From the NCBI GenBank assembly GCA_020831805.1, contig JAFIFX010000002.1:412534-476533 (forward strand): DNA of 64,000 bases. The letters run 5' to 3'. The position numbers and the translations under genes are program-made. Numbering within the stretch: the first letter of the stretch is position 1; each line of letters starts with the position of its first letter. This stretch comes from Planctomycetota bacterium. Lineage in GTDB: Bacteria; Planctomycetota; Phycisphaerae; Phycisphaerales; UBA1924. Below, one piece after another: positions 41,321 through 50,995 of this stretch. The notes beneath the pieces are model-generated. The model did not search any database. It was given only the letters and a program-made list of their open reading frames with translations, and was not told the DNA's origin.

Positions 41321-41770
41321 GAGCGGTCTCCTCTGCGGTGCAAAATAACGCCGGCGTTCGGCCCGATGACGCTTCGGGTGAGGCTTGGCCGGCCTTTGCC
41401 TCTGGTTGCAGCATGCTACAAAGATGTGGCGATTTTGCACGGGGGTTTCTGCACGAATGCACTTGCTATGTTGTTTCTTGTGGATGACTGCGTCATTGAT
41501 AACAGTTCCGCGCAAAAATGAGGCCCGGATCCGGGGAGGCCGGCGCAGGAAACTGAAGAAAGTTCTTGGCCGTCGGTCGGTGTCGGTCCCGAAGTGACGG
41601 TGTCGGGCGGCGTGGCAGCAGCCGCGCCAGACGGTCGGTTGGATTTGGGTATTTTTACCGGAGGCAATTTTGTAACTGCCCCGTACTCGGCCTGTTATGA
41701 TGGCCGCCCGTCTCAAGTACGGCATGACCGGGGCCGAGGGAGGCCTGCCGGGCGACAGGCAGGGGTCCTT
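41321..41770. other. Divergent regulatory region with two dyads
   Basis: 450 bases between the Kazal gene (minus) and the glycosyltransferase gene (plus); no gene supported. AT content is above average. It holds a 16-base imperfect palindrome TTGCAGCATGCTACAA (41406-41421, 14 of 16 symmetrical) and a perfect 13-base one, ATGAC-TGC-GTCAT (41484-41496). A possible -10-like TGTTAT lies near 41693 for the plus-strand operon. These sites could regulate the NOS operon. Confidence 0.4.
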
Positions 41771-43069
41771 GTGCGAGTGACATATTTCACAAACCTGTAT
41801 CCCGCGGTCAGCCACACCTTCGTCCGGCGCGAGTTGGAAGCCCTGGAATTGATGGGGTACGCGGTGCAGCGGCTGTCCCTGCGCACTGCGCCCGGGCTGA
41901 CCCACCCGCGGGATGTGTTCGAGGCGGGACAAACGACGGCGATGCTCCGGCTTGCTTGGCCGCGGATGGCTATCCACATGCTCAGTTGCTTCGTTCGAAG
42001 GCCGTCGGCCTGCGTGCGTTGCTGGGTGTTCGGCCTGCGGCTGCGGGCGCGGACGGGGACGGGCCTGCTGAAGATGCTGGCGTACCTGCTGGAAGCGATG
42101 GTGCTGTGCGAGCTGTGTCGGGCGCACGGGTCGCGGCTGCTGCGGGTGCATTTCGGGGGCAACGGCGCGGTGATCGCGCGGCTGGCGCGGCGAATGGGCG
42201 GGCCGGCCTACGCGGTCGCCTACCACGGGCCGGAGGAGTTCGAGGAGCCGGGGCGGTGGGACATCGCGGGAACGGTGGCCGAGTCGGCGTTCGTCACGGC
42301 GATCTCGGAGCACGCGTGCGAGGCGGTTCGTCGGGCATCGCCCCGGGCGATCTGGGACAAGATTCACATCGTGCCCTGCGGTGTGGGTGAGCCGTTTCTG
42401 CGGCCGGAGCCGCTGCCGGGGCCGGGCCGGCGGATGCTGTGCGTTGTCGCGCGGCTGACGGCCCGGAAGGGGTTGGGCTTGCTGATCGAGGCGATGGCGG
42501 ACGAGGTGGTGTCCGGGGCGGACCTCGGGCTGGAGGTGATCGGGGACGGGGAACTCATGGAGGAGTTGATCTCGGCCGTGGAGAAACGCGGCTTGGGGGA
42601 GCGGGTGTCGTTCCGGGGGGCGTTGGGTGAGGAACGGGTGCGGGAAACCATGATCGCCAGCCATGGGCTGGTGCTGCCGAGCCTGCGTGAGGGCTTGCCG
42701 GTCGTGCTGATGGAGGCGATGGGCCTCGGTCGGCCCGTCATCGCCAGCCGGGTGGACGGCGTGCCGGAGTTGGTCGAAGACGGTCTTCATGGGTGGCTGG
42801 TGCCGCCGGGCGATCGGGAAGCTCTGGCGGGGGCGTTGCGTGTGTTTGCGCACTGCGACGCCGGTACGCTTGGGGCCATGGGAATGGAAGCGAGCCGGCA
42901 GGTTCGCGAGCGGCACGACATTGCTTGTGCGGCCCGGCGGCTTGATGGCGTGATCCGGGCGTCGATCGGTCCGGCGTGTGATGCCCCCGCGGCGTCCGGT
43001 GGGGGCTGGATCCAGTCGCGAGCGCCGGCGGGCGGCGCATTGAACACAGGGGGTCCGCATGATTCATGA
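41771..43069 (+). CDS. Family 4 glycosyltransferase
   Basis: A 432-residue GT-B fold enzyme. Typical GT4 features: N-terminal YFTNLYPAVSHTFVRRELEAL, the acceptor-site loop VHFGGNGAV, HGPEEFEEPG, a linker, then ARLTARKGLGLLIEAM, SLREGLPVVLMEAMGLGRPVIAS (the EX7E-type donor-binding region) and GVPELVEDG. The first plausible start is GTG 41771 with AGGGG upstream. It is the first gene of the run with the radical SAM and NOS genes and overlaps the radical SAM gene by 11 bases. The sugar donor is unknown. Confidence 0.8.
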   Translation: MRVTYFTNLYPAVSHTFVRRELEALELMGYAVQRLSLRTAPGLTHPRDVFEAGQTTAMLRLAWPRMAIHMLSCFVRRPSACVRCWVFGLRLRARTGTGLLKMLAYLLEAMVLCELCRAHGSRLLRVHFGGNGAVIARLARRMGGPAYAVAYHGPEEFEEPGRWDIAGTVAESAFVTAISEHACEAVRRASPRAIWDKIHIVPCGVGEPFLRPEPLPGPGRRMLCVVARLTARKGLGLLIEAMADEVVSGADLGLEVIGDGELMEELISAVEKRGLGERVSFRGALGEERVRETMIASHGLVLPSLREGLPVVLMEAMGLGRPVIASRVDGVPELVEDGLHGWLVPPGDREALAGALRVFAHCDAGTLGAMGMEASRQVRERHDIACAARRLDGVIRASIGPACDAPAASGGGWIQSRAPAGGALNTGGPHDS

Positions 43070-44603
43070 CATCGGAGGTCGTGCGAACACGGATTCCCGC
43101 GTCACGGCGGGGGAGGACGCATTGCTCCGTCGGCCGGGGCGACGCGTCGCGATTGTGGATCTGAACAACTTCGCGACATTCCCGACCTTGGCGGTCGGGC
43201 TGCTGGTGGCGAGCCTGCGGAACGCCGGGTTCGAGGCGGAGGTCATCTGCCCGCTGGCCCATGATGTGCCGGCGTTCGAGCGGGAGCGGCGGGAGCGGGT
43301 CACCGACCACTGGCAGCGGCGGATCAGGCTGTCCACGCGCCCGTCCGTGACGACCGTGCGCGAGGCGAGCCGGCGGGCGCGACGGTGGTGGAGCGAGCGG
43401 CCGCACCCCCGGGTGCTGCGGGAGGCGGAGCGGGTGCTGGACACCGGGCCTGACGCGATGCTGCTTTCGGCGTACCTGCAGCACTACAGGACGGTGTACG
43501 AGTTGGGCAGGCTCGCCGGGGATCGGGGTGTGCCGCTGATTCTGGGCGGGCCGGCGTTCAATCAGCGGCTCACGGCGGAGGCGTGGCGATCGATCCCGGG
43601 GCTGACGGCGATCGTGGGGGGCGAGGTGGACCTGGATCTGCCGGACATCGTCTCGGCGGCGATCGACGGGGCGGACCTGATGGCGTTTGCTGGGATCACG
43701 CTGCCGGACGGCCGGCGCAGCCCGGAGGCCGCCCCGCTCCGGAACCTGGACCGGATCCCGGTGCCGGATTTCTCGGATTTTCCGTGGGACCGGTACCGGA
43801 TGCGCGTGCTGCCGATCATGGCGGGGCGGGGCTGCCAGTGGAACAAGTGCACCTTCTGCAGCGACATCGTCAGTGCGAGCGGGCGGACATTCCGCGTCCG
43901 CTCCATCGACGCGATCATGCACGAGATCCGGGAGTTGTCCCGGCGGCACGAGAGCAGCAACTTCGTGTTCCTGGACCTCAAGCTCAACTCGGACCCCGCG
44001 ACCTGGCGCGGGATCATCGAGCGCATCCAGGAGAACGCGCCGGGCGCGCAATGGATCGGCACGGTGCATGTCGATCAGCGAAAGGACAACGGGCTGACGC
44101 GCAAGGATCTGCGGTCGGCGGTCGCCGCGGGGATGCGCCGGGTCAGCTTCGGCCTCGAGTCCGGCAGCCAGCGGATGCTCGACGCGATGAAAAAGGGTTG
44201 CACGGTCGAGGCCAACTCGGAGTTTGTCCGGCAGGCCTACGAGGCGGGGCTGAGCGTGCGGTGCACGATGTTCAAGGGATACCCGGGGGAGACCGCCGGG
44301 GACCTCGAACAAACAGCCGATTTTCTTGAGAAGCACATGGAGTACATCGACCGGTTGCGGTTCAACGAGTTCGCCGTGCTCGAAGGGACGCCGGTCTTCG
44401 AGGGGATGTCCCAGGATCCGCCGCGCTTCCCCGAGTTGAAGATCATCTACCCCGACCGGCGGAACGCGATCGCGCGCCATGTCAACACCGAAACGACGGG
44501 CGCCGCGTACAGAAAGGCCAAGGCGCGCGTGCTGGCGGCGACCTACGAGATCAACCGGCGGCCCGTCCGGCGGTCCGCCCGCGCCTTCGACGGGCTGATG
44601 TGA
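43059..44603 (+). CDS. Radical SAM protein with B12-binding-like N-terminus
   Basis: A 514-residue enzyme of the BchE-like radical SAM group. The N-terminal about 210 residues have the flavodoxin-like B12-binding layout (RVAIVDLNNFATFPTLAVGLLVASLRNAGFEAEVICP), but no DxHxxG cobalamin motif is visible. The radical SAM domain contains GRGCQWNKCTFCSDI: cysteines 259, 264 and 267, that is CX4CX2C rather than CX3CX2C. Other family features are present: LGGPAFNQ, VSFGLESGSQRMLDAMKKG, and KGYPGETAGDLEQTADFLEKH. It overlaps the glycosyltransferase gene and ends in an ATGTGA overlap with NOS. It probably methylates or otherwise rearranges a small molecule or peptide; no substrate can be named. Confidence 0.8.
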   Translation: MIHDIGGRANTDSRVTAGEDALLRRPGRRVAIVDLNNFATFPTLAVGLLVASLRNAGFEAEVICPLAHDVPAFERERRERVTDHWQRRIRLSTRPSVTTVREASRRARRWWSERPHPRVLREAERVLDTGPDAMLLSAYLQHYRTVYELGRLAGDRGVPLILGGPAFNQRLTAEAWRSIPGLTAIVGGEVDLDLPDIVSAAIDGADLMAFAGITLPDGRRSPEAAPLRNLDRIPVPDFSDFPWDRYRMRVLPIMAGRGCQWNKCTFCSDIVSASGRTFRVRSIDAIMHEIRELSRRHESSNFVFLDLKLNSDPATWRGIIERIQENAPGAQWIGTVHVDQRKDNGLTRKDLRSAVAAGMRRVSFGLESGSQRMLDAMKKGCTVEANSEFVRQAYEAGLSVRCTMFKGYPGETAGDLEQTADFLEKHMEYIDRLRFNEFAVLEGTPVFEGMSQDPPRFPELKIIYPDRRNAIARHVNTETTGAAYRKAKARVLAATYEINRRPVRRSARAFDGLM

Positions 44604-45868
44604 AGCGGGGTCCTCTGATGCGTGTGGATACGAAGGTCCGCTCGAGCCCGCTGCGGCGGCGGCTGCGCCGGCTGGGCCGGCTGGAGCGCGCCGAGGAAGC
44701 CGCGGCGTTCCTCGCTCAGCTGGAGCGAGAACTCGGCGTTTCCGGCGTGGGCGTGCGTCGGCGTGCGGTGGTCCGGGACCTGCTGCGGCATGGGTTCTAT
44801 GAGCACACGCCGGAGGAGCTGGCGTTCGGGGCCAGGGTCGCCTGGCGGAACCACGCGCGGTGTATCGGGCGGCTAACGTGGGATTCGCTGGTCGTGGCGG
44901 ATTGCCGGGCCGTCACCGAACCGGACGAGGTCGCCGGTCGGTGCTTCCAGCACCTGCGCGAGGCGGGGGGGCGGGGCGCGATCCGGTCGATGATCTCGGT
45001 CTTCGCGCCGTTCCGGCCGAACGAGGCGGCGACGCCGGCGTATGTCGAGAGCCGCCAGCTCTTTCAATACGCCGGCTACCCGGCGCCCGGGGGCGGGATC
45101 CTGGGGGACCCGATCAACGCGGAGGCGACGCGGTCCGCCGTGGCGCTGGGGTGGCGGCCGCCCGCGGAGCCGGGGCGGTTCGATCCGTTGCCCCTGCTGG
45201 TGCGGGACGGCCGGGAGCGTCGGCTCGTGTTCCCGACGCCCGAGGACGCGGTGCGTCAGGTCGGGATCGAACACCCGAGCGAGCCGGGGGTCGCCGGGCT
45301 GGGCCTGCGGTGGTACGCAGTCCCTTGCGTTTCCTCGATGATTCTGACCATCGGCGGTGTGGAGTACCCGTGCGCGCCCTTCAACGGCCATTACATGTGC
45401 ACGGAGATCGCGAGCCGGAACCTCGCGGACCCGCGCCGCTACAACCTGCTGCCGGAGGTGGCGGAGGCGCTTGGCATCGATCGCGCGCGTGATCTGCTCT
45501 GGAAGGATCGGGCGTTGACCGAACTCAACGCGGCGGTGCTGCACTCGTTCCGCAGGGAGGGCGTGACGATCGTGGATCACCACGACGCCAGCGAGCAGTA
45601 CATGCGGTTTATCCAGCGTGAGGCTTCCGAGGGACGCCGGGCGTCGGGGGACTGGTCGTGGGTTGTCCCGCCGCAGGCATCGTCGGCGTGCCCGGTGTTC
45701 CATCTGCCGATGGAGGACCGCGGGATGGTCCCGAACTTCTATCAATCGCGGGCGATCGATGGGAATGGGTTGTTTCCCAGTTACGACGACCGGCGGCGGT
45801 CCCGGGCCCGCGTCCGGTTCGACCGCCTGCGGCGGCGTTGGTACGCCTGGCGGCGGATCCGGGACTGA
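44600..45868 (+). CDS. nos: Nitric oxide synthase oxygenase (bacterial NOS)
   Basis: A 422-residue NOS oxygenase domain without a reductase, slightly longer than typical bacterial NOS (about 360). The heme-thiolate site WRNHARCIGRL has Cys88. The substrate/pterin region LRWYAVPCVSSM...YPCAPFNGHYMCTEIASRNLAD contains Glu269, which binds the Arg guanidinium. The C-terminus has SWVVPPQASSACPVFHLPMEDRG and NFYQ. NOS turns L-Arg into citrulline and NO. Odd: the usually invariant FNGWYM is FNGHYM (His264) and the VSNM Asn is Ser. GTG 44600 overlaps the radical SAM stop; ATG 44618 is an alternative start. Cotranscribed with the radical SAM gene. Confidence 0.92.
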   Translation: MKRGPLMRVDTKVRSSPLRRRLRRLGRLERAEEAAAFLAQLERELGVSGVGVRRRAVVRDLLRHGFYEHTPEELAFGARVAWRNHARCIGRLTWDSLVVADCRAVTEPDEVAGRCFQHLREAGGRGAIRSMISVFAPFRPNEAATPAYVESRQLFQYAGYPAPGGGILGDPINAEATRSAVALGWRPPAEPGRFDPLPLLVRDGRERRLVFPTPEDAVRQVGIEHPSEPGVAGLGLRWYAVPCVSSMILTIGGVEYPCAPFNGHYMCTEIASRNLADPRRYNLLPEVAEALGIDRARDLLWKDRALTELNAAVLHSFRREGVTIVDHHDASEQYMRFIQREASEGRRASGDWSWVVPPQASSACPVFHLPMEDRGMVPNFYQSRAIDGNGLFPSYDDRRRSRARVRFDRLRRRWYAWRRIRD

Positions 45869-45911
45869 ATGGCGTGGCATTCAGTGTCGTGCGCCGTGGC
45901 TAGGGTTGTGG

Positions 45912-46424
45912 ATGGACCTGATGAACTACAACCCGGACCGTGAGATCTGGACGCCGCCGGGGGGGCCGCCGCAGACGGATCGGATTCCGGCGGCGGTGTA
46001 CGAGGCGATGGGGGAGGAGAACATCTTCGCCTTCACGCGGGCGTTCTATCTGCGGCTGGCGGCCTCGTCGGTGGCCCACTTGTTCCCGCGGGGGGAGCGG
46101 AACCTGATGGCGGCGGCGGACAAGTCGGCGGCGCTGAATGTGTTTTTGATGGGCGGGCCGCACCTGTACCAGCAGCGGCACGGGCCGCCGCGGCTGCGGA
46201 TGCGGCACATCCCGTTCGTGATCGACGAGGCGGGGCGTCGGGAGTGGATGCGGTGCTTCCGGGAGACGCTCGCGGAGGCGCCGGAGCAGTACGGGATGCC
46301 GGCGGAGCATGTCGCGGCGGTGGAGAAGTTTTACGACGATTTTTCGGGGTGGATGGTGAACAGCAAGGGAGAAGAGACGGGTGGGGAAGAGACGGAGAGA
46401 CGGAGAGACGCAGAGACGGAGTGA
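45912..46424 (+). CDS. Truncated hemoglobin (group II, YjbI-like)
   Basis: A 170-residue globin. It matches group II truncated hemoglobins: VYEAMGEENIFAFTRAFYLRL with the distal B10 Tyr (Y46), LNVFLMGGPHLYQQRHGPPRLRMRHIPF with the proximal F8 His (H99), and REWMRCFRETL with the G8 Trp (W112). Such globins detoxify NO or handle oxygen. It starts 43 bases after NOS, so the two are probably cotranscribed and functionally linked (NO maker and NO scavenger). The C-terminal tail, from about residue 150, is a Glu/Arg-rich repeat encoded by GAGACGGA-type simple sequence. ATG 45912 lacks a strong ribosome-binding site; ATG 45921 is possible. Confidence 0.85.
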   Translation: MDLMNYNPDREIWTPPGGPPQTDRIPAAVYEAMGEENIFAFTRAFYLRLAASSVAHLFPRGERNLMAAADKSAALNVFLMGGPHLYQQRHGPPRLRMRHIPFVIDEAGRREWMRCFRETLAEAPEQYGMPAEHVAAVEKFYDDFSGWMVNSKGEETGGEETERRRDAETE

Positions 46425-46490
46425 GAACTGGGCACTGCTGGGCACTCGGAGTTGGGCGTTGGGGGTTGGGTGGTCTTTGGAGGGTATCGG

Positions 46491-46979
46491 ATGCGTGGGG
46501 TGATGGCGGCTGGCGTGGCGCTGTGGTTGCTCGCGGGGTGCGCGGTGCAGCGGGGGTCGTGGGTGGAGGTGGATGAGCGCGGACGGGTGTCGGCGATGAT
46601 CGATGCCTGGCACGGCGCGGCGGCTTCGGGGGATTTTCAGGGCTACTTCGGGCGGATGACGCCGGACGCGGTGTTCCTGGGGACGGACGCCACGGAGCGG
46701 TGGGGGCGGGCCGAGTTCGAGGTGTTCGCCCGGCCGCACTTCGACGGGGTGGAGGCGTGGACCTACCGGCCGCGGGACCGGCGGCTGATGTTCAGCCCGG
46801 ACGGGCGGACGGGTTGGTTCGACGAGCTGCTGGACCACGACCGCTACGGCGAGCTGCGCGGCACGGGGGTGGTGCGGCGCGACGGGCGCGGCGTGTGGCG
46901 GATCGCGCACTACTCGCTGACCTTCACGGTGCCGAACGAGGTGGCGCCGCGGGTGGTGGAGGTGATCCGGGATCGGTGA
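46491..46979 (+). CDS. Lipoprotein with SnoaL/DUF4440-like (NTF2) fold
   Basis: A 162-residue predicted lipoprotein, lipobox LAGC with Cys17; TTGGAGGG upstream of the ATG. The mature part has the helix-then-sheet pattern of NTF2-like domains: VSAMIDAWHGAAASGDFQGYFGRMTPDAVFLGTDATERW, a WTYRPRDRRLMF strand and DGRGVWRIAHYSLTFTVPNE. These folds bind small molecules or form enzyme pockets; no catalytic set is clear. It follows the globin gene by 66 bases and could be the last gene of the NOS run. Confidence 0.65.
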   Translation: MRGVMAAGVALWLLAGCAVQRGSWVEVDERGRVSAMIDAWHGAAASGDFQGYFGRMTPDAVFLGTDATERWGRAEFEVFARPHFDGVEAWTYRPRDRRLMFSPDGRTGWFDELLDHDRYGELRGTGVVRRDGRGVWRIAHYSLTFTVPNEVAPRVVEVIRDR

Positions 46980-46994
46980 GGCGTGACGGATCGC

Positions 46995-48278
46995 TCAGAC
47001 CGCGCGGGCTGAAGCCCGCGGCTCAGTGATGGCCTGGTGCATCAGGGCGATGATGCTCGTGGCCCAGGCGGACCAGTTGAGCTCGTCGCGGGCGCGGGCG
47101 AGGGCGGCGGTGGAGTAGCGTCGGTAGCGGGCGGGGTCCTGGACGAGTTGGGTGATGGCGTCGGCCCACTGGTTGTGGTCGGCCTCGACGGGCAGGACCA
47201 GGCCGGTCTGATCGTGGAGGACCACGGAGGGCAGGCCGCCGGTGTCGGAGACGACGGCCGGGCGGGCGTAGTGGGCGGATTCGGCGGGTGCGATGCCGTA
47301 GGCCTCGCCGAGCGAGGGCAGGAGCTGGAGGTGGCAGGTGCGCAGGAGGCGCCGGTGGGTCTGGGCGTCGTCGGGGTGGCCGAGGCGCAGCGGGCCGACG
47401 GATTCGACGGCGCGTGACCCTCGGGAGCGTTTGGTGCCGGGGCCGATGACGGAGAGCGTGGCCTGGACGCCGCGGGCGCGGAGCGTTTCCGCGGTCCGCA
47501 CGGCCAGGTCCACGCGTTTGCGGACCGGATCGGCGGCGGAGATCAGCAGGCGGCAATCGCGGACGGTGGGCGGGTCGGCGGGGGCGCGGACGGCGGCGGG
47601 GTCGGGCGGGACGACATGGGCGCCCATCGGGATCAGGGCGGTCCGCTCGGGGGGCACGCCGAGATCGCTCAGGGCCGATTCGAGCGTGCGGGGCGCGGCG
47701 AAGGCGGCGAACCGGACGCGCTCCAGCGAGGTTCGTTCCATCTCGAGCAGGGCGTCGCGCCGGGCGCGGCCACGGGCGGCGGCCTTGGGGTAGGTCTCGT
47801 TGATGATGCGGCTGGTCGCGTCGGAGAAGTAGACGATGGGCAGGTCGGTCTCAAGTTCAAAGAGGGCGGTGGAGATGCACACGCCGAAGAGCAGGTCCAT
47901 CCGCTCGGGGTCGATCTGGGCGCCGATGCGCTCGGACAGGGTCCGGGCGCGTCGGAGCACCGAGCGGCGGGTTCTGCCGGGGAACAGGTCCCGAAGGGCG
48001 GCCCGGGCGGCGGGGGGCACGAGCTTGCGGCGTTCCCGCCGGATCCGGCTGGCGATGCGGGCCGAGAGGTCCGGGCGCGCCCCGAGCGGGTCACGCCCGA
48101 GCAGGGGGACGACCTCGACACCCTGCGCCCGGAGGGCCTCGGCCATGCGGAAGGGCATTCCGGAGAGCTGGGTGGGGCTGTCGGGGTCTGTCAGGAAGAT
48201 CATGCCGACACGGAGCGCGTCCGGGGGCCCGTGGCGCGGGGTGTGGTGGGACGGGATGGCGGTCTGCTCGCCGTGCAC
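46995..48278 (-). CDS. Family 4 glycosyltransferase
   Basis: A 427-residue GT-B enzyme. N-terminal RVGMIFLTDPDSPTQLSGMPFRMAEALRAQGVEVVPL, central LFGVCISTALFELETDLPIVYFSDATSR, DLGVPPERTALIPMGAHV, and the C-terminal donor-binding part LQLLPSLGEAYGIAPAESAHYARPAVVSDTGGLPSVVLHDQTG with the Glu pair. It resembles transferases of extracellular polysaccharide pathways. The start is GTG 48278. It is transcribed alone toward the NTF2-like lipoprotein gene (convergent, 15 bases apart). Confidence 0.78.
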   Translation of the reverse strand: MHGEQTAIPSHHTPRHGPPDALRVGMIFLTDPDSPTQLSGMPFRMAEALRAQGVEVVPLLGRDPLGARPDLSARIASRIRRERRKLVPPAARAALRDLFPGRTRRSVLRRARTLSERIGAQIDPERMDLLFGVCISTALFELETDLPIVYFSDATSRIINETYPKAAARGRARRDALLEMERTSLERVRFAAFAAPRTLESALSDLGVPPERTALIPMGAHVVPPDPAAVRAPADPPTVRDCRLLISAADPVRKRVDLAVRTAETLRARGVQATLSVIGPGTKRSRGSRAVESVGPLRLGHPDDAQTHRRLLRTCHLQLLPSLGEAYGIAPAESAHYARPAVVSDTGGLPSVVLHDQTGLVLPVEADHNQWADAITQLVQDPARYRRYSTAALARARDELNWSAWATSIIALMHQAITEPRASARAV

Positions 48279-48501
48279 GGATGGTTCCTAGGTCGGATAC
48301 CTGGTCAAGGGTGGCCAATCATCCATATCGGTTGGATCCCGCTTGGCAGGGGGTTGGCTGCGGATAGCGACCGGTGTGCAGTATATTCGGATTCTTTTTG
48401 GATTTGTGCGGGGAGTTCTCGGGTGGTCGTGTGGGCGGTGGCGGCATACCCTTCGCTCCCCCAGACGGGGCTTTTTTCGCAGATTCCGACCCTTCAACTG
48501 A

Positions 48502-49962
<1,461 letters not shown>

Positions 49963-49994
49963 GCCGGAACGCCGGTTTCCGATCGATCCTCGAA

Positions 49995-50017
49995 CCCCGC
50001 TCCGGCGGGGTTTTTTT
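49995..50017 (+). terminator. Intrinsic terminator of atpD
   Basis: CCCCGC (49995-50000) and GCGGGG (50005-50010) form a hairpin with a 4-base loop, followed by seven T's (50011-50017). It separates atpD from the convergent DUF1330 gene. Confidence 0.9.
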
Positions 50018-50031
50018 AGTTGGTGAAGTCG

Positions 50032-50352
50032 TCAGGGCGTGCTGTACGACGCGATGAGCGTGAAGGAGCTGACGGACCCGGCGAAGTGCACTTCCTTGGC
50101 GCGGAGGTATGCGGGGTCCGTGAAGAAGCGGTCCTTTGTCGCGTCGTCGGGAAACGAGAGGATGAAGACGCGGTTGAAGGGCTCGTCGGCCTCGCCCTTG
50201 AGCAGTTCGGACACGCGCATGTCGTAGCGGAAGAAGCCGCCCATGGATTCGAGGATGGGGGTCATGGCGGCGCGGTAGCGGGCGTAGCCGGCCTCGTCGG
50301 TGATGCGCATGCCGACGAGCATCTCGGAGCGTGGGCCTTGGTTGGGTTTCAT
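50032..50352 (-). CDS. DUF1330-like small protein
   Basis: A 106-residue protein of the ferredoxin-like dimeric alpha/beta-barrel type: MLVGMRITDEAGYARYRAAMTPILESMGGFFRYDMRVSE, then NRVFILSFPDDATKDRFFTDPAYLRAKEVHF. This matches the DUF1330/YciI-like group, with the usual pattern of a hydrophobic strand, Tyr-containing helix and a PxF-type end. Function unknown. ATG 50352; convergent with atpD across its terminator. Confidence 0.7.
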   Translation of the reverse strand: MKPNQGPRSEMLVGMRITDEAGYARYRAAMTPILESMGGFFRYDMRVSELLKGEADEPFNRVFILSFPDDATKDRFFTDPAYLRAKEVHFAGSVSSFTLIASYSTP

Positions 50353-50476
50353 GTCGGGTCCGTGGTCGCGTGGGCGGTGTCGGATCGGGTTCCCCGGATG
50401 CTCCGGTGCATCCGGGCGGGTGTATCGTGCGTGATCGTTGGCGGTCCCGATGGACCGTGCCGGCAGGGAGGTACGG

Positions 50477-50986
50477 ATGGCGAAGCGGCGAGACTGGTCC
50501 CCGGCGGGGTTCCGATCCCTGGATGAACTCGGGGCGGAGTTGGACGCAATGGAGGACGAGGAGCGGGCCGGGGTGCTGCGGGCGACCGGGCAATGGTCGC
50601 CGGGGCAGATCCTGGATCACTGCGCGACGCTGATGCGGTGCAGCTTCGATGGGTTTGGCGGGGTCCGGATGCCCCGGTTGATGCGTGCGGCGGGGCCGCT
50701 GATGCGTCCGCTCGTGGGCAAGGTCCAGTTGCGCCCCGGTGTGCGGCTGCCGCGTGGGGCCCGGGGTCTACTGCCGCGGGAGGGCGTTTCGTTCGCGGAG
50801 GGGCTGGCGGCGATGCGATCGCAGTTGGCCCGGCTGGAGGCCGGGGAGCGGATGGAGGCGGACTCGCCGCTGCTCGGGCGGATGTCGCATGAGCGGTGGG
50901 TGGTGTTGCACCTGGACCACTGCCGTATGCACATGGGGTTCCTCCGGCGGGAGCCCGCGCCCCCGGGCGACGGCCGGAACGGGTAG
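50477..50986 (+). CDS. DUF1569 (DinB-like) protein
   Basis: A 169-residue helical protein. WSPGQILDHCATLMRCSFDGF and PLLGRMSHERWVVLHLDHCRMHMGFLRREP show the spaced His residues of DUF1569, a branch of the DinB-like four-helix fold that may bind a divalent metal. AGGGAGG precedes ATG 50477; the open frame starts 13 codons earlier without a better site. It lies 9 bases upstream of the PP2C phosphatase gene and is probably cotranscribed with it. Function unknown. Confidence 0.75.
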   Translation: MAKRRDWSPAGFRSLDELGAELDAMEDEERAGVLRATGQWSPGQILDHCATLMRCSFDGFGGVRMPRLMRAAGPLMRPLVGKVQLRPGVRLPRGARGLLPREGVSFAEGLAAMRSQLARLEAGERMEADSPLLGRMSHERWVVLHLDHCRMHMGFLRREPAPPGDGRNG

Positions 50987-50995
50987 GCTGGGGCC

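Noticed and set aside
46367..46424. GAGACGGA-type simple repeat at the end of the globin gene, considered as a separate element
   Set aside because: It is short and in frame with the globin and only adds a charged tail; no sign of mobility.
48458..48477. CCCC-AGAC-GGGG followed by CTTTTTT in the atpD leader, considered as an attenuator
   Set aside because: A 4-bp stem is too weak in this GC-rich sequence to claim regulation.
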